Part shown: positions 1-6,040 of the stretch, piece by piece
Layout: every line of letters starts with the position of its first letter
How positions within the stretch are numbered: position 1 is the stretch's first letter
Source of the DNA: Burkholderiales bacterium
GTDB taxonomy: Bacteria > Pseudomonadota > Gammaproteobacteria > Burkholderiales > Burkholderiaceae_F
Assembly (NCBI GenBank): GCA_021205255.1
Contig: JAJPXW010000359.1
Location: 1-6,040 of the forward strand
Direction: 5' to 3'
DNA length: 6,040 nt
The notes under the pieces: generated by a model
What the model saw: the letters and a program-made list of their open reading frames with translations, nothing else
What the model was told of the DNA's origin: nothing
Databases searched by the model: none
Made by a program: the position numbers and the translations under genes

Positions 1-784
1 CACCGCCATATACTGCAACTTTACGTCCGATGAGTGGTTCGCCTTCGCCTTCCATGCTTCTTAACACGGCAACTGCATCAAGCATATGTTTTGCATCACC
101 GCCTGGAATATAAGCACGTTTGGCAAGACTAGCGCCTACACCAAGGAATACAGCATCAAAGCCATATTTCCTCTTTTCTTCCTCAACATCAGTGACGTTA
201 GAGTTGCATTCAAGCTTTACACCTAAATCCACGATGCGTTGGATTTCACCATCGAGAATGTGGCGAGGCAGACGATATTTAGGAATGCCGTAGCGCATCA
301 TGCCGCCAGGCTGCGGACTAGATTCCTTAATAGTTACGTCGTGGCCTTTAAGTGCCAACTGATAAGCACACGAAAGGCTAGCAGGCCCAGAGCCAACGAC
401 TAAGACTTTTTTACCAGTCTTTTCAGTTGGTTTCTCAAAGGCATAACCATTTTCCAAGGCATTATCACCCAGGAAACGTTCCACTGAGTTAATGCCTACG
501 GATTCATCCAGCTGACCTCTGTTGCAGGCACCTTCACAGGTGTGATAGCAAACACGACCCATGCAAGCAGGCAATGGATTACGTTGGACTAGATGGCGCC
601 AAGCTTTTTCATAGCTTCCGTTTTCAGCCCGAAAGAGCCAGCCTTGAATATCTTCACCTGCAGGGCACTGATGGTTGCAGGGAGGCAGTTTATGCGTATA
701 GGTTGGACGAAGAGTTCTCCAGCTTCCAGTGCGGTTTTCAAGGGAGCTTCCTACGTCCAGGGTAATAGCAAAGGGTTTCTTCAC
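1..784 (-). CDS. GltD-like NAD(P)H-dependent FAD/Fe-S oxidoreductase, probable electron-transfer partner of POR (partial, C-terminus off window)
   Basis: The frame is open from a GTG at 784-782 to the left edge, giving 261 codons without a stop. It begins MKKPFAITLDVGSS. An N-terminal Fe-S helical domain has Cys36 and Cys40 (CNHQCPAGE), Cys74, then Cys79, Cys83 and Cys87 (GRVCYHTCEGAC), the pattern of the glutamate synthase small subunit. A Rossmann FAD site follows at 127-154 (VLVVGSGPAS, ending in Glu154), then GGMMRYGIPKYRLP at 160-173, diagnostic of GltD-type proteins. VAVYGG at 256-261 is the start of the second, NAD(P)H-binding Rossmann fold. GltD itself is about 470 residues; related proteins of about 560 residues carry an extra C-terminal 2x[4Fe-4S] domain, which cannot be seen here. 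No glutamate synthase large subunit is present, and the gene lies 14 bases after porB, so electron exchange between POR and NAD(P)H is likelier than glutamate synthesis. The third glycine of the FAD motif is Ser136. The family call is firm; the partner is inferred. Confidence 0.9.
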   Translation of the reverse strand, partial: MKKPFAITLDVGSSLENRTGSWRTLRPTYTHKLPPCNHQCPAGEDIQGWLFRAENGSYEKAWRHLVQRNPLPACMGRVCYHTCEGACNRGQLDESVGINSVERFLGDNALENGYAFEKPTEKTGKKVLVVGSGPASLSCAYQLALKGHDVTIKESSPQPGGMMRYGIPKYRLPRHILDGEIQRIVDLGVKLECNSNVTDVEEEKRKYGFDAVFLGVGASLAKRAYIPGGDAKHMLDAVAVLRSMEGEGEPLIGRKVAVYGG

Positions 785-792
785 GATATTCT

Positions 793-797
793 TCCTT
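793..797 (-). promoter_or_regulatory. Ribosome binding site of the GltD-like gene
   Basis: AAGGA lies 8 bases before the GTG at 784-782 and just after the porB stop codon. It supports the GTG as the start, and the protein from that point begins as related proteins do (KKPFAITLDVGSS). Confidence 0.7.
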
Positions 798-798
798 C

Positions 799-1860
799 TT
801 ATAGACGGTCAGCACGTTCATCCGCTTGTACAGCTGGTGGAATCGCATCTTCTCTCTCATTTCCAATGAGACCGAAGATTCTTACATTGCGTTCAGCGAT
901 TGCACGAATCTTAGTGAGTGCTGTTAGGTCAGCATTCTTACCAAACAAGTGCGCATATCTCTTTTGTGGACGCATGTAGTCTTCGACTGGACGCAATCTA
1001 CGAATTGTTCTGACACCAGTAATCTGACCCCATTCAGCTTCAAAGACTGGGAAAAGCCCCGTCTCAATTGCCAAGCGGGCTACCTTAACCGATTCGCTGG
1101 ATTGGCATCCCCACCCAAGTGGGCACGGTGTAAGAACTTGAATGTAGCGAGCGCCATGGAATGTCATCGCCTTCTTGACTTTTCTTTCCAAATCTCGCAA
1201 GTCGGCGATTGTAGCCGTTGCAACATATGGAATACCGTGAGCCATGGCAATCAAAGGTACATCCTTACCAATTCCAAATGGGTTGCCAGGATGTTCACCA
1301 ATAGCTTGGGTCGTAGCTGTACGAACAGCTGGAGGAGTAGCCGAAGAACGCTGTACGCCAGTATTCATGTAGCCTTCGTTGTCGTAGCAGACATAGAGGA
1401 CGTCATCGTTTCTGTCGAACATTCCAGACAGGCATCCAAAGCCAATATCTGTCGTACCACCATCACCGCCTTGAGCAAGGACTCTTGTCAAAGGCTTGCC
1501 AGACTTCTTAGCTTGAACACGCATAGCTGCTGCCATGCCTGTTCCTACTGCTGCAGCATTACCAAACAAGGAATGAACCCATGGCAACTGCCAACTAGTT
1601 TCCGGATAAGGCGTAGAGAAGACTTCCAGGCACCCAGTTGCATTGCAAGCAATTAGATTACCTTCTGTGGCGCGCATTGCCGCATCAACAGCATATCTTG
1701 CGCCAAGCGCCTCGCCGCAACCCTGACAAGCTCTGTGGCCGGAAGTCAAGGAGTTGTAGCGATCCATGCTGGACTGACCAGACCGCTGATCAGGTTCAAG
1801 AAGTCGGTTACCAACTGTAAAAGTACCAGTCTGATAAAACTTAATCTTGGTTTCCTCCAT
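799..1860 (-). CDS. porB: Pyruvate:acceptor oxidoreductase, beta subunit (TPP and [4Fe-4S] binding)
   Basis: This 353-residue cytoplasmic subunit binds thiamine diphosphate and the cluster nearest to it, where electrons leave the hydroxyethyl-TPP intermediate. Likely cluster ligands are Cys45 and Cys48 (HRACQGCGE), Cys77 (NATGC) and Cys246 (TPCPLGW). The TPP/Mg motif starts at GDGGTTDIG (132-140) and ends at YDNEGYMNTGVQRSS (159-173), with Asp133 and Asn161 as expected metal ligands. These blocks and the ARLAIETG stretch (261-268) match pyruvate-type PorB proteins such as the Pyrococcus enzyme more closely than the 2-oxoglutarate type. The protein is about 20 residues longer than archaeal PorB, mainly from a polar N-terminal extension (1-40) before the first cysteine; a hydrophilic, acidic tail ends it. 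The ATG start is secured by a full Shine-Dalgarno site and a one-base TAATG overlap with porA. Pyruvate as substrate is inferred; branched-chain 2-oxoacids are the main alternative. Confidence 0.95.
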   Translation of the reverse strand: MEETKIKFYQTGTFTVGNRLLEPDQRSGQSSMDRYNSLTSGHRACQGCGEALGARYAVDAAMRATEGNLIACNATGCLEVFSTPYPETSWQLPWVHSLFGNAAAVGTGMAAAMRVQAKKSGKPLTRVLAQGGDGGTTDIGFGCLSGMFDRNDDVLYVCYDNEGYMNTGVQRSSATPPAVRTATTQAIGEHPGNPFGIGKDVPLIAMAHGIPYVATATIADLRDLERKVKKAMTFHGARYIQVLTPCPLGWGCQSSESVKVARLAIETGLFPVFEAEWGQITGVRTIRRLRPVEDYMRPQKRYAHLFGKNADLTALTKIRAIAERNVRIFGLIGNEREDAIPPAVQADERADRL

Positions 1861-3113
1861 TAGAGGCCTCCTTTATGCTTGGATGACACTTCGCGAACTA
1901 CGGACTCGGGAACTGGACCAGTATGACGGTCTTCCTTTTCCCTAGCCAGTTGCTTGTCAACGATTTCTTTATCCAAATCCATGAAGTAAAGCTCATCGAG
2001 ATCGCCTGCTTTAGCTTTCAGGAACACTTTGCGCAAACCATCTACTGTGATTGGACGTCCACCTAGTCCAGCTATAACACTATAGATTTCCAGGTTGAGT
2101 CCTCTAGTGGCTCTAATCACATCGTCTGTGACTACTCCACCGACTCCAGGCTGAAGCGCACGGTCAATTACAATAACTTTCTTTACATCCTTCAACAGAT
2201 CCTTAAGTTGGGCATCCGGGAAGGGTCTAAAGCTCTTAATACCAATAAGGCCTACCTTCTCTCCTTTTGACTCCATCAGGTCAATCGTGTCCTTAATGGT
2301 GCCAATGACTGATCCCATTGCAAGAACAACGGTATCGGTACCTTCAATCTTATACGGACTTAAAAGTCCACCGGAAATGCGGCCAAATTGTCTTTCAAAG
2401 TCCTTGGAAGCTTTATCGAGAGCTTCTAGTGCCTGAAGCACATGGGCGTGCTCCAGATACTTAACTTCTGTAAAGGCTTCTGGTCCAACCATGGCGCCAA
2501 TGGAAAGAGGATGCTCTACATCCAACTTTTGACGCGGTTCATAAGGAGGTAGGTATTTATCGACTTGCTCTTGATCCGGAACATCCATTCTTTCAACAGC
2601 GTGGGTCAGAACAAATCCATCCATACAAACCATGATAGGAACTGAAAGTTCTTCAGCGACTTTGAAAGCCTGGATATGCATATCCAATGCTTCCTGGTTA
2701 TCTTCAGCAAAAATCTGAATCCAACCACTATCGCGCTGGCTCAAGGAGTCTGAATGGTCATTCCAAATATTAATTGGTGCGCCAATTGCACGTGATGCTA
2801 CTGTCATCACAATCGGCAATCCTAGACCACCGGCGTTGTAAATGGCTTCGGCCATAAATAACAAGCCCTGGGATGCAGTTGCCGTATAAGCACGAGAACC
2901 AGCTACCGAAGCACCAATAGCCACGCTCATCGCTGCGAATTCACTTTCTACGTTAATGAATTCGCAATCTTTTAACTTTCCACTTTTAACTAATGCGCCC
3001 AGGCCTTCCACGATATGGGTCTGCGGAGAAATAGGGTAGGCACAAATGACTTCCGGACGGCAAAGTGCGACTGCCTGTGCAACACCATGGGATCCAAGTA
3101 TTTGTTTAAGCAT
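1860..3113 (-). CDS. porA: Pyruvate:acceptor oxidoreductase, alpha subunit
   Basis: This 417-residue subunit forms the substrate pocket with the beta subunit and contacts the pyrimidine of TPP. Near the N-terminus, AYPISPQT (25-32) is the YPITPS motif of the family, with Ser29 in place of the usual Thr. NVESEFAA (54-61) holds the glutamate, probably Glu58, that activates TPP. SRAIGAPINIWNDHSDSL (107-124), followed by SQRDSGWIQIF, contains Arg108, placed like the arginine that binds the pyruvate carboxylate in the one-chain enzyme (Arg114 in Desulfovibrio). This block is typical of PorA and differs from 2-oxoglutarate KorA proteins. The C-terminal transketolase-like domain (about 260-380) includes VVLAMGSVIGTIKD, GIKSFRPFP and IDRALQPGVGG. 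Length is close to the usual value for separate alpha chains. The ATG is supported by AAGGAG 7 bases upstream and by the 8-base overlap with the gamma gene. VorA-like use of 2-ketoisovalerate cannot be fully excluded. Confidence 0.95.
   Translation of the reverse strand: MLKQILGSHGVAQAVALCRPEVICAYPISPQTHIVEGLGALVKSGKLKDCEFINVESEFAAMSVAIGASVAGSRAYTATASQGLLFMAEAIYNAGGLGLPIVMTVASRAIGAPINIWNDHSDSLSQRDSGWIQIFAEDNQEALDMHIQAFKVAEELSVPIMVCMDGFVLTHAVERMDVPDQEQVDKYLPPYEPRQKLDVEHPLSIGAMVGPEAFTEVKYLEHAHVLQALEALDKASKDFERQFGRISGGLLSPYKIEGTDTVVLAMGSVIGTIKDTIDLMESKGEKVGLIGIKSFRPFPDAQLKDLLKDVKKVIVIDRALQPGVGGVVTDDVIRATRGLNLEIYSVIAGLGGRPITVDGLRKVFLKAKAGDLDELYFMDLDKEIVDKQLAREKEDRHTGPVPESVVREVSSKHKGGL
1867..1874 (-). 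promoter_or_regulatory. Strong ribosome binding site of porB inside the end of porA
   Basis: AAAGGAGG, an almost complete Shine-Dalgarno sequence, sits 6 bases before the porB ATG. It also encodes the last Lys-Gly-Gly of porA. With the TAATG junction (1862-1858) it points to translational coupling of alpha and beta, as suits a fixed-ratio complex. Confidence 0.8.
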
Positions 3114-3696
3114 TGTGTTGCTCCTTCATAGCCTGTTTGGCTTTAGCTACATACTCGTAGGAGTCTTTGGCAACTGCAGCGTTTGCATCTGCGACTTTGC
3201 CTTTATATTTAGTGCGGAAAGCTTCCTGGATAGCTTCTAATTTAAGTTTCCCTGTAAGAGCAGCAAATCCAGCAAGCATAGCGGCACCTGGTAATGGACG
3301 CCCTATATGTTTGAGAGCGAAGTCAGTACCTGGTAAGGTAATGACATGGCCCGGTGGCAGCTTTGCAACTAAATCTTCAAGTCCTAACTGCTCTGGTGTA
3401 TGGGTGCTATTAATTAGCACATAACCTTGAGGAGTGAGGCCTCCAAAAACATTTACGCTTTCCAGAAGTGTGCGGTCCTGGATGAGAACTGCATCCGGTT
3501 CCATGATCGGCTCACGTAGACGAATTGGCTTATTGTCAACTCTTGCAAAGGCTACGACTGGAGCCCCTGTACGCTCGCTTCCGAAGCTCGGGAAAGCTTG
3601 GGAGAAGTGGCCTTCGGTAAAAGCAGCAATAGAAAGCATTTCTGCCGATGTCACTACACCCTGACCTCCACGGCCGTGCATACGAATCTGAAACAC
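3106..3696 (-). CDS. porC: Pyruvate:acceptor oxidoreductase, gamma subunit
   Basis: The 196-residue gamma subunit (porG in some nomenclatures) corresponds to domain III of the one-chain pyruvate:ferredoxin oxidoreductase. It shows the family signature HGRGGQGVVTSAEML (7-21) and SFGSERTGAPV (37-47), then EPDAVLIQD (66-74) and a late PGAAMLAGFAALTG stretch (136-149), all in the expected order. Length is normal for a free-standing gamma chain. The start is a GTG at 3696-3694, not ATG: GAGGA lies 6 bases upstream and the protein begins directly with the conserved MFQIRMHGRGGQG. The next in-frame Met (residue 6) is almost inside the motif and is less likely. It comes first among the POR genes, 36 bases after acd, and its end overlaps porA by 8 bases. 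The order gamma-alpha-beta without a delta gene between gamma and alpha differs from the common gamma-delta-alpha-beta arrangement. Confidence 0.93.
   Translation of the reverse strand: MFQIRMHGRGGQGVVTSAEMLSIAAFTEGHFSQAFPSFGSERTGAPVVAFARVDNKPIRLREPIMEPDAVLIQDRTLLESVNVFGGLTPQGYVLINSTHTPEQLGLEDLVAKLPPGHVITLPGTDFALKHIGRPLPGAAMLAGFAALTGKLKLEAIQEAFRTKYKGKVADANAAVAKDSYEYVAKAKQAMKEQHNA
3121..3126 (-). promoter_or_regulatory. Ribosome binding site of porA within the end of porC
   Basis: AAGGAG lies 7 bases before the porA ATG (3113-3111) and inside the final codons of the gamma gene. It fixes the start in the 8-base overlap (3106-3113) and suggests that ribosomes finishing gamma re-initiate on alpha. 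Confidence 0.75.
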
Positions 3697-3702
3697 TGTT
3701 TT

Positions 3703-3707
3703 TCCTC
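3703..3707 (-). promoter_or_regulatory. Ribosome binding site deciding the GTG start of porC
   Basis: GAGGA lies 6 bases before the GTG at 3696-3694. The 36-base acd-porC gap (3697-3732) holds this site and A/T-rich sequence, with no hairpin plus T-run, so transcription likely reads through from acd. Confidence 0.7.
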
Positions 3708-3732
3708 TTTTATTAGCTTATGGAGAAAATAT

Positions 3733-5868
3733 TTACGCGTTGAGCGCCGCTTTGGCTTTTTCAAGGTTTACCTTAATACGGCCGTCTACGGCAATTGGCT
3801 CACCGTCTTTATCGCTGATCATCAATGGGTTGATGTCTAGCTCTTCGATATAACCGAAATCTGTAACTAGCTGAGACAGTCTAAGAAGAGTGTCCTTCAC
3901 CTGATCCATCTTGGCAGGAACAGCACCTCTAGCTCCTTCAAGAAGCTTATAGGCCTTTACTGACTTAATCATGCTGCATGCATCTTGGTCAGTTAGCGGA
4001 GCCAATCTGAAGCAAACGTCTTGCATGACTTCTACATAAACTCCACCAAGTCCGAATACCATCAATTGGCCATACTGCGGATCTGTTGCACAACCGCAAA
4101 GCATTTCACGAGTACCAGTCACCATCTCTTGGATGATTACGCTCTCTAGACCTTCCAATAGACCTTTTGCTTTAAGTTTGGCAATAAGATCTTCGTACTC
4201 GGCCTTAAGCTGTTCTGCATTCTGGATGCCAACTCTTACACCGCCCACGTCCGTCTTATGCGAAATAGTCTTGGAATTCATCTTCATGACTACTGGATAT
4301 CCGATCTTGTTCGCAATATCTACGGCTTCTTGCTCTGTCTTAGCTTCACCGTCTTTGCAAACACGGATTCCATAATCGGCAAGAACCTGAATACTTTCGG
4401 CTGTGGTTAGCTGATCTCTACCGTCTTTAATAGCACCTTCAATGACTTTCTTGACATCGTCGGCCTTAACATCGAAGTGAGGAACTTTGCCTAGTGGCTC
4501 GCTTTCCCAAATTCTCTGTTGATTCAGTCTTCTTAAGCCTGCTACTGCCTGTTCACCAAATTCGAATACTGGAATATTGACATCCTTCATTTCAGAAATT
4601 TCTTTGAAGAATTCCTGTTTGGTCATAAATACGCCAATAATTGGTTTTTCAGGATGTTTGGCCTTGATTTCCATGACGGCTTTCGCCACATCGATATCTT
4701 TTAGTCCAAGGAATGGCAGATAGATGCAAACTATCATGTCTACACTTGGATCGGCAAGAACTGTTTCAAGCGTCTTCTGATAGTGCTCCAATGGTGCTGA
4801 AGCAATCATGTCGATCGGGTTCTTTACTGAAGCGGCTGATGGCAGGAACTCACGAAGCTTCGCTTTCGTTTCATCAGAAATTGGAGCCATCTGCATGCCG
4901 TATTCAATCACGGCATCGGTGCTCATAATGCCAGGACCACCGGAATTAGTAATAATTGCAACCCGATCACCTTTTGGAAGAGGGCAGTTACTAAAGACAC
5001 GCGCTGTGTTGAATAAGTCTTCAAGTGAAAACTCGCGAATAACACCAGACTGCTTCAACAAAGCATCAGCCGCTTTATCTGCACCGGCCAGGGAACCTGT
5101 ATGGGAAGATGCCGCTGAAGCACCAGCTGCACTTCTGCCAGCCTTCAAAGCAACAATTGGTTTCTTCTTAGTCGTTTCTGTAGCTAATTTTCTGAAAAGC
5201 TTCGGTTCTGGAATAGATTCCATGTAAAGCAAAATTTGCTTAACATCTTTTTCGTCTTTCCAAAACTCAATTGCTGAATCGGAGTTGACGTCAGCTTGGT
5301 TGCCAATCGAAATGAACTGGGAAAAACCGATATTTAAATCTTTAAGAATATTAAGAATGCCACCGCCAAGAGCGCCGGATTGCGATACGAATCCAATTGT
5401 TCCACGTTCTGGAAGAGTTTCAGCAAAAGTAGCATCAAGTTTATAGGCTGGATCGGTATTTACAACACCCATGCAGTTTGGACCGACGCAGGTCATACCA
5501 TATTTGTGGATCTTTTCTACTAATTGTTTTTCCAGTTCGGCACCTGCAGGACCAGTCTCTTTGAAGCCAGCCGTAATTACCACGATACCTTTAATGCCTT
5601 TCTGCGCACATTCATCTACAGCGCCAAGGGCATATTTGGCGTTAATGACAATGACCGCCATGTCAACTTCGCCAGGAATGTCTAGCACTGAGTGATATGC
5701 TGGAAGGCCATGAATTACCTTATCTTTTGGATGAACCGGATATAGTGTGCCGGTAAATCCATACTTAACTAGGTTCTTCATAAGGTCGTGACCGATGGTA
5801 TGTGGCTTATTGGATGCGCCAATCACTGCCATGGTACGGGGTTTCATGATCTTGTCTAATGAGCTCAT
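3733..5868 (-). CDS. acd: Acetyl-CoA synthetase, ADP-forming, fused alpha-beta chain
   Basis: This 711-residue cytoplasmic enzyme interconverts acetyl-CoA + ADP + Pi and acetate + ATP + CoA. The domains are in fused alpha-then-beta order: a CoA-binding Rossmann fold (about 8-130, with AVIGASNKPHTIGH at 14-27), a succinyl-CoA-ligase-like domain (about 153-290), a second ligase domain (about 300-445, ITNSGGPGIM at 306-315), a short linker and a C-terminal ATP-grasp domain (about 485-705). His256 in SSHTGSLAG is the expected phosphohistidine; Glu217 (YMESI) sits where its stabilising glutamate should be. His537 in ISHKTDVGGV matches the second, beta-domain histidine described for archaeal enzymes. 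There is no C-terminal GNAT domain, so it is not a Pat-type protein acetyltransferase. An in-frame ATG at 5928 would add 20 residues, but its AAGGA touches the ATG, whereas homologues begin near MSSLDKIMKP; I chose 5868, with only a weak GGGA 8 bases upstream. Acetate is favoured by the POR neighbours; other short acyl-CoAs remain possible. Confidence 0.9.
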   Translation of the reverse strand: MSSLDKIMKPRTMAVIGASNKPHTIGHDLMKNLVKYGFTGTLYPVHPKDKVIHGLPAYHSVLDIPGEVDMAVIVINAKYALGAVDECAQKGIKGIVVITAGFKETGPAGAELEKQLVEKIHKYGMTCVGPNCMGVVNTDPAYKLDATFAETLPERGTIGFVSQSGALGGGILNILKDLNIGFSQFISIGNQADVNSDSAIEFWKDEKDVKQILLYMESIPEPKLFRKLATETTKKKPIVALKAGRSAAGASAASSHTGSLAGADKAADALLKQSGVIREFSLEDLFNTARVFSNCPLPKGDRVAIITNSGGPGIMSTDAVIEYGMQMAPISDETKAKLREFLPSAASVKNPIDMIASAPLEHYQKTLETVLADPSVDMIVCIYLPFLGLKDIDVAKAVMEIKAKHPEKPIIGVFMTKQEFFKEISEMKDVNIPVFEFGEQAVAGLRRLNQQRIWESEPLGKVPHFDVKADDVKKVIEGAIKDGRDQLTTAESIQVLADYGIRVCKDGEAKTEQEAVDIANKIGYPVVMKMNSKTISHKTDVGGVRVGIQNAEQLKAEYEDLIAKLKAKGLLEGLESVIIQEMVTGTREMLCGCATDPQYGQLMVFGLGGVYVEVMQDVCFRLAPLTDQDACSMIKSVKAYKLLEGARGAVPAKMDQVKDTLLRLSQLVTDFGYIEELDINPLMISDKDGEPIAVDGRIKVNLEKAKAALNA

Positions 5869-6040
5869 TTTTGTAATCCCGGGTAGTATCGATGTTTCTA
5901 AAGTTAAGGTTGCTAGTGGATATTTCATCCTTCAAACTACATGCAACCACAATCTTGAAAATGATATTTAGTAGGGTGCAAAAAATGATAGGAATGTGCC
6001 CGAAAAGGGGGAAAAGAGGGTTATTGGGATTACTGAGAAA
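5869..6040. other. Upstream non-coding region of the operon, promoter presumed but not resolved
   Basis: No convincing gene is seen on either strand here, apart from the possible 20-codon extension of acd up to 5928. The promoter for the minus-strand operon should lie here. The best sigma-70-like pair I can find is TTGCAC (5981-5976) with CAAGAT (5957-5952), 18 bases apart and each with only three consensus matches, so I do not call it. TATCATTTT occurs twice on the minus strand (5990-5982 and 5966-5958), 24 bases apart, and could be an operator. No riboswitch fold or terminator with a T-run was recognised. Confidence 0.4.

Noticed and set aside
1..784. Glutamate synthase small subunit (gltD) for ammonia assimilation
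   Set aside because: No large subunit gene is visible, and the operon neighbours are POR subunits; the N-terminal sequence fits the POR-associated GltD-like subgroup better. This remains unproven because the C-terminus is missing.
593..979. 128-codon plus-strand open frame spanning the porB/GltD-like junction
   Set aside because: It is antisense to two well-supported genes, starts inside coding DNA and resembles no family; it is a frame shadow.
949..1656. 235-codon plus-strand open frame opposite porB, starting at GTG
   Set aside because: It lies wholly antisense to a gene whose cofactor motifs are intact. Its product is low-complexity and serine-rich with no recognisable domain, and no good ribosome site precedes it.
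4808..5227. 139-codon plus-strand open frame opposite acd
   Set aside because: It overlaps the ligase domains and catalytic histidine region of acd, which are clearly coding on the minus strand. The opposite frame is open only because of codon use.
3733..5868. Protein lysine acetyltransferase of the Pat type, which shares the Acd-like domains
   Set aside because: Pat proteins have an additional GNAT domain and are close to 900 residues; this one ends after the ATP-grasp domain and retains the catalytic histidines.
5976..5998. Possible sigma-54 (-24/-12) promoter from GGCAC and TTGC on the minus strand
   Set aside because: The GG and GC elements are about 20 bases apart instead of about 12, so the spacing rules it out.
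5998..6008. CCCGAAAAGGG inverted repeat as a terminator of an upstream gene
   Set aside because: The stem is only three pairs and no T-run follows on either strand.

Overview
The window holds one minus-strand gene cluster from a bacterium that metabolises anaerobically. In transcription order (high to low coordinates) it encodes: a single-chain ADP-forming acetyl-CoA synthetase (acd); the gamma, alpha and beta subunits of a pyruvate-type 2-oxoacid:acceptor oxidoreductase (POR); and the first 261 codons of an NAD(P)H-dependent, GltD-like iron-sulfur flavoprotein that runs off the left edge. No RNA gene, mobile element, CRISPR array or long repeat was seen.

Layout: about 170 bases of AT-rich upstream DNA (5869-6040) precede acd (5868-3733). 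After a 36-base gap comes porC/gamma (3696-3106). It overlaps porA/alpha (3113-1860) by 8 bases, and porA overlaps porB/beta (1860-799) by one base in a TAATG junction. Fourteen bases later the GltD-like gene starts at a GTG (784) and continues past position 1. No terminator hairpin lies in any of these gaps, so all five genes are probably one transcript.

Proposed joint role (inference): the POR subunits oxidise pyruvate and CoA to acetyl-CoA and CO2. The separate 2x[4Fe-4S] ferredoxin-like delta subunit of the classical four-subunit enzyme is absent from the window. The GltD-like protein occupies its place and could carry electrons between POR clusters and NADP(H). Acd can then convert acetyl-CoA + ADP + Pi to acetate + ATP + CoA, giving a compact pyruvate-to-acetate route with substrate-level ATP. 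The same reactions run backwards would activate acetate and carboxylate it.

Organism: Shine-Dalgarno sites are clear, starts include GTG, and base composition looks intermediate. The POR and Acd resemble enzymes best studied in hyperthermophilic archaea. The GltD-like protein looks like the form I recall beside 2-oxoacid oxidoreductases in anaerobically respiring or fermenting Proteobacteria. A proteobacterial anaerobe is my best guess, with low confidence; a Negativicutes-like Firmicute cannot be excluded.
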